In this document: positions 63,061 to 64,000 of the stretch, in pieces
How positions within the stretch are numbered: position 1 is the stretch's first letter
Layout of the letters: each line of letters begins with the position of its first letter
NCBI RefSeq assembly: GCF_020742345.1
Contig: NZ_DYXC01000072.1
Coordinates: forward strand, 1-64,000
DNA: 64,000 nucleotides
Source of the DNA: Enteractinococcus helveticum
GTDB lineage: Bacteria; Actinomycetota; Actinomycetes; Actinomycetales; Micrococcaceae
Direction: 5' to 3'
Program-made: the position numbers and the translations under genes
Notes under the pieces: generated by a model
What the model saw: only the letters and a program-made list of their open reading frames with translations
Database searches by the model: none
What the model was told of the DNA's origin: nothing

Positions 63061-64000
63061 TTAGGCAGCAACGGTATTGACTGCCGGAATTGGTAAGGCC
63101 ACCAATTGGCCGTTATCGACAGTTATCTTAATCTTGTCACCTTCACCGACTGCTTCGGCAACCAACAGATCGGCAACTTTGTCATCCAACTGGCGCTGAA
63201 TGACCCGACGCAGTGGGCGTGCACCATAGGCCGGTTCATAGCCTGCCTCAGCGATCCAATCGCGAGCGGCGTCGTCCACTTCGAGCGCAATACCCTGAGC
63301 GGCGAGCCGATCCTCGGATGCTGTCAACTGCAACCTAACGATCTTGCGCAGCTGCTCGCGGCTCAGCGGCTTGAACAGCAACGTGTCATCGATGCGGTTC
63401 AAGAACTCAGGACGCATGAATTCTTTGAGCCGGCCCATGACCTTTTGCTTGATCTCGTCCTGGGCGGCGTCGGCATCACCAGATGCAAAGCCCAGCGGAG
63501 CTCCACCCGACGACAAATGCTCAGAACCGAGATTGGAGGTCATAATGATCACCGTGTTGCGGAAGTCCACGGTCCGGCCCTGTCCATCGGTCAGGCGTCC
63601 ATCATCCAAGACCTGCAACAACAGGTTGAAGATATCCGGGTGAGCTTTTTCGATTTCATCGAGCAGAATCACCGAATATGGACGACGACGGACCTGCTCG
63701 GTCAGCTGACCGGCTTCGTCGTAGCCGACATAGCCTGGAGGGGCACCGACTAACCGGGATACGGTGTGGCGCTCGCCGAACTCCGACATATCGAAACGAA
63801 CCATCGCAGCGTCGTCGTCGAATAACGACTGTGCCAGTGCCTTGGCCAGCTCGGTTTTGCCGACACCGGTTGGACCCAGGAACAAGAAACTACCCACCGG
63901 GCGTGACGGATCCGCCATGCCCGTGCGTGAGCGACGGATCGACCGGGCGATCGCGGTGACAGCATCATCTTGACCTACCACCCGTTCGTGCAGTTCTTCT
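63061..64000 (-). CDS. clpB: ATP-dependent chaperone ClpB, C-terminal part (runs off window)
   Basis: The last 313 or so codons of a Clp/HSP100 disaggregase; the N-terminus lies beyond base 64000. The second AAA+ domain is complete: [14 protein letters not shown] (Walker A), [20 protein letters not shown] (Walker B), IMTSNLGSE and [32 protein letters not shown] is the ClpB-type end. No ClpP-binding IGF-type loop was seen in this part, which favours ClpB over ClpC. It is convergent with the gas vesicle operon across a shared hairpin. ClpB rescues aggregated proteins with DnaK. Confidence 0.92.
   Translation of the reverse strand, partial: EELHERVVGQDDAVTAIARSIRRSRTGMADPSRPVGSFLFLGPTGVGKTELAKALAQSLFDDDAAMVRFDMSEFGERHTVSRLVGAPPGYVGYDEAGQLTEQVRRRPYSVILLDEIEKAHPDIFNLLLQVLDDGRLTDGQGRTVDFRNTVIIMTSNLGSEHLSSGGAPLGFASGDADAAQDEIKQKVMGRLKEFMRPEFLNRIDDTLLFKPLSREQLRKIVRLQLTASEDRLAAQGIALEVDDAARDWIAEAGYEPAYGARPLRRVIQRQLDDKVADLLVAEAVGEGDKIKITVDNGQLVALPIPAVNTVAA

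Overview
The window looks like a chromosomal segment of a moderate-GC actinobacterium of the order Micrococcales, probably in or near the Micrococcaceae (Arthrobacter, Nesterenkonia or Yaniella-like lineages). I infer this from the coproporphyrin-type heme operon (hemE-cgoX-chdC-hemC-hemD-hemB-hemL divergent from hemA), the FdxA-DapC pair, an Arthrobacter-like choline oxidase, the DUF3117 and DUF3107 small proteins, many likely leaderless starts, and a gas vesicle cluster of actinobacterial composition (O, A, F, G, J, K, L and an SRPBCC protein, no GvpN). No rRNA, tRNA, CRISPR array, insertion sequence or prophage gene was recognised. Layout. 1-13 kb: assorted metabolic genes (DUF3137 membrane protein, PPK2, ZapE-like ATPase, PEP-mutase-family enzyme, PhnA-like protein, RibD-like reductase, Zn alcohol dehydrogenase, cysteine hydrolase, FMN reductase, MgtC-like protein, luciferase-like monooxygenase, an atypical Ldh-family enzyme). 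11.6-13.8 kb: a compact three-gene sulfur-relay-like operon encoding a TusA-like protein, a DsrE-like protein and an unusual fusion of a TusA-like domain to a core-MetE methyltransferase domain. 14.0-20.1 kb: a GNAT gene broken by one TGA, then a choline-to-glycine-betaine operon (BCCT transporter, betaine aldehyde dehydrogenase, choline oxidase). 20.1-23.2 kb: a gene-poor stretch with a decayed DUF429 gene around a GltB-like protein. 23.2-28.2 kb: two tandem paralogous membrane proteins, alpha/beta hydrolase, PACE transporter, thiol peroxidase and a secreted-type HtrA protease. 28.2-36 kb: MFS transporter, typA, fdxA, dapC, citrate synthase and a lipoprotein. 36-47 kb: conserved actinobacterial block (DivIVA-like, DUF3117, O-methyltransferase, anti-sigma-like protein without a sigma factor, TatB, Mrp, general stress protein, aminopeptidase P, PHP phosphoesterase, an orphan DNA methyltransferase, DEAD helicase, DUF3107, TetR). 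47.3-56.2 kb: heme biosynthesis from glutamyl-tRNA to coproporphyrin, plus ChdC. 56.4-62.9 kb: a ten-gene gas vesicle operon. 63.1 kb to the end: the C-terminal part of ClpB. How the genes work together. HemA and HemL make aminolevulinate, HemB, HemC, HemD and HemE carry it to coproporphyrinogen III, CgoX oxidises it and ChdC finishes heme; only the ferrochelatase is absent from the window. The choline operon imports choline and converts it to the osmoprotectant betaine. The gas vesicle operon encodes a shell protein (GvpA), nucleation or minor GvpA-family proteins, two GvpF/L proteins and accessory factors. The most unusual content is (i) the TusA/DsrE/TusA::core-MetE operon and (ii) within the gas vesicle operon, a GvpA-family domain fused to two GRAM/PH-like domains, a GvpJ with a built-in zinc ribbon, and an SRPBCC protein with a very long acidic-then-basic tail.
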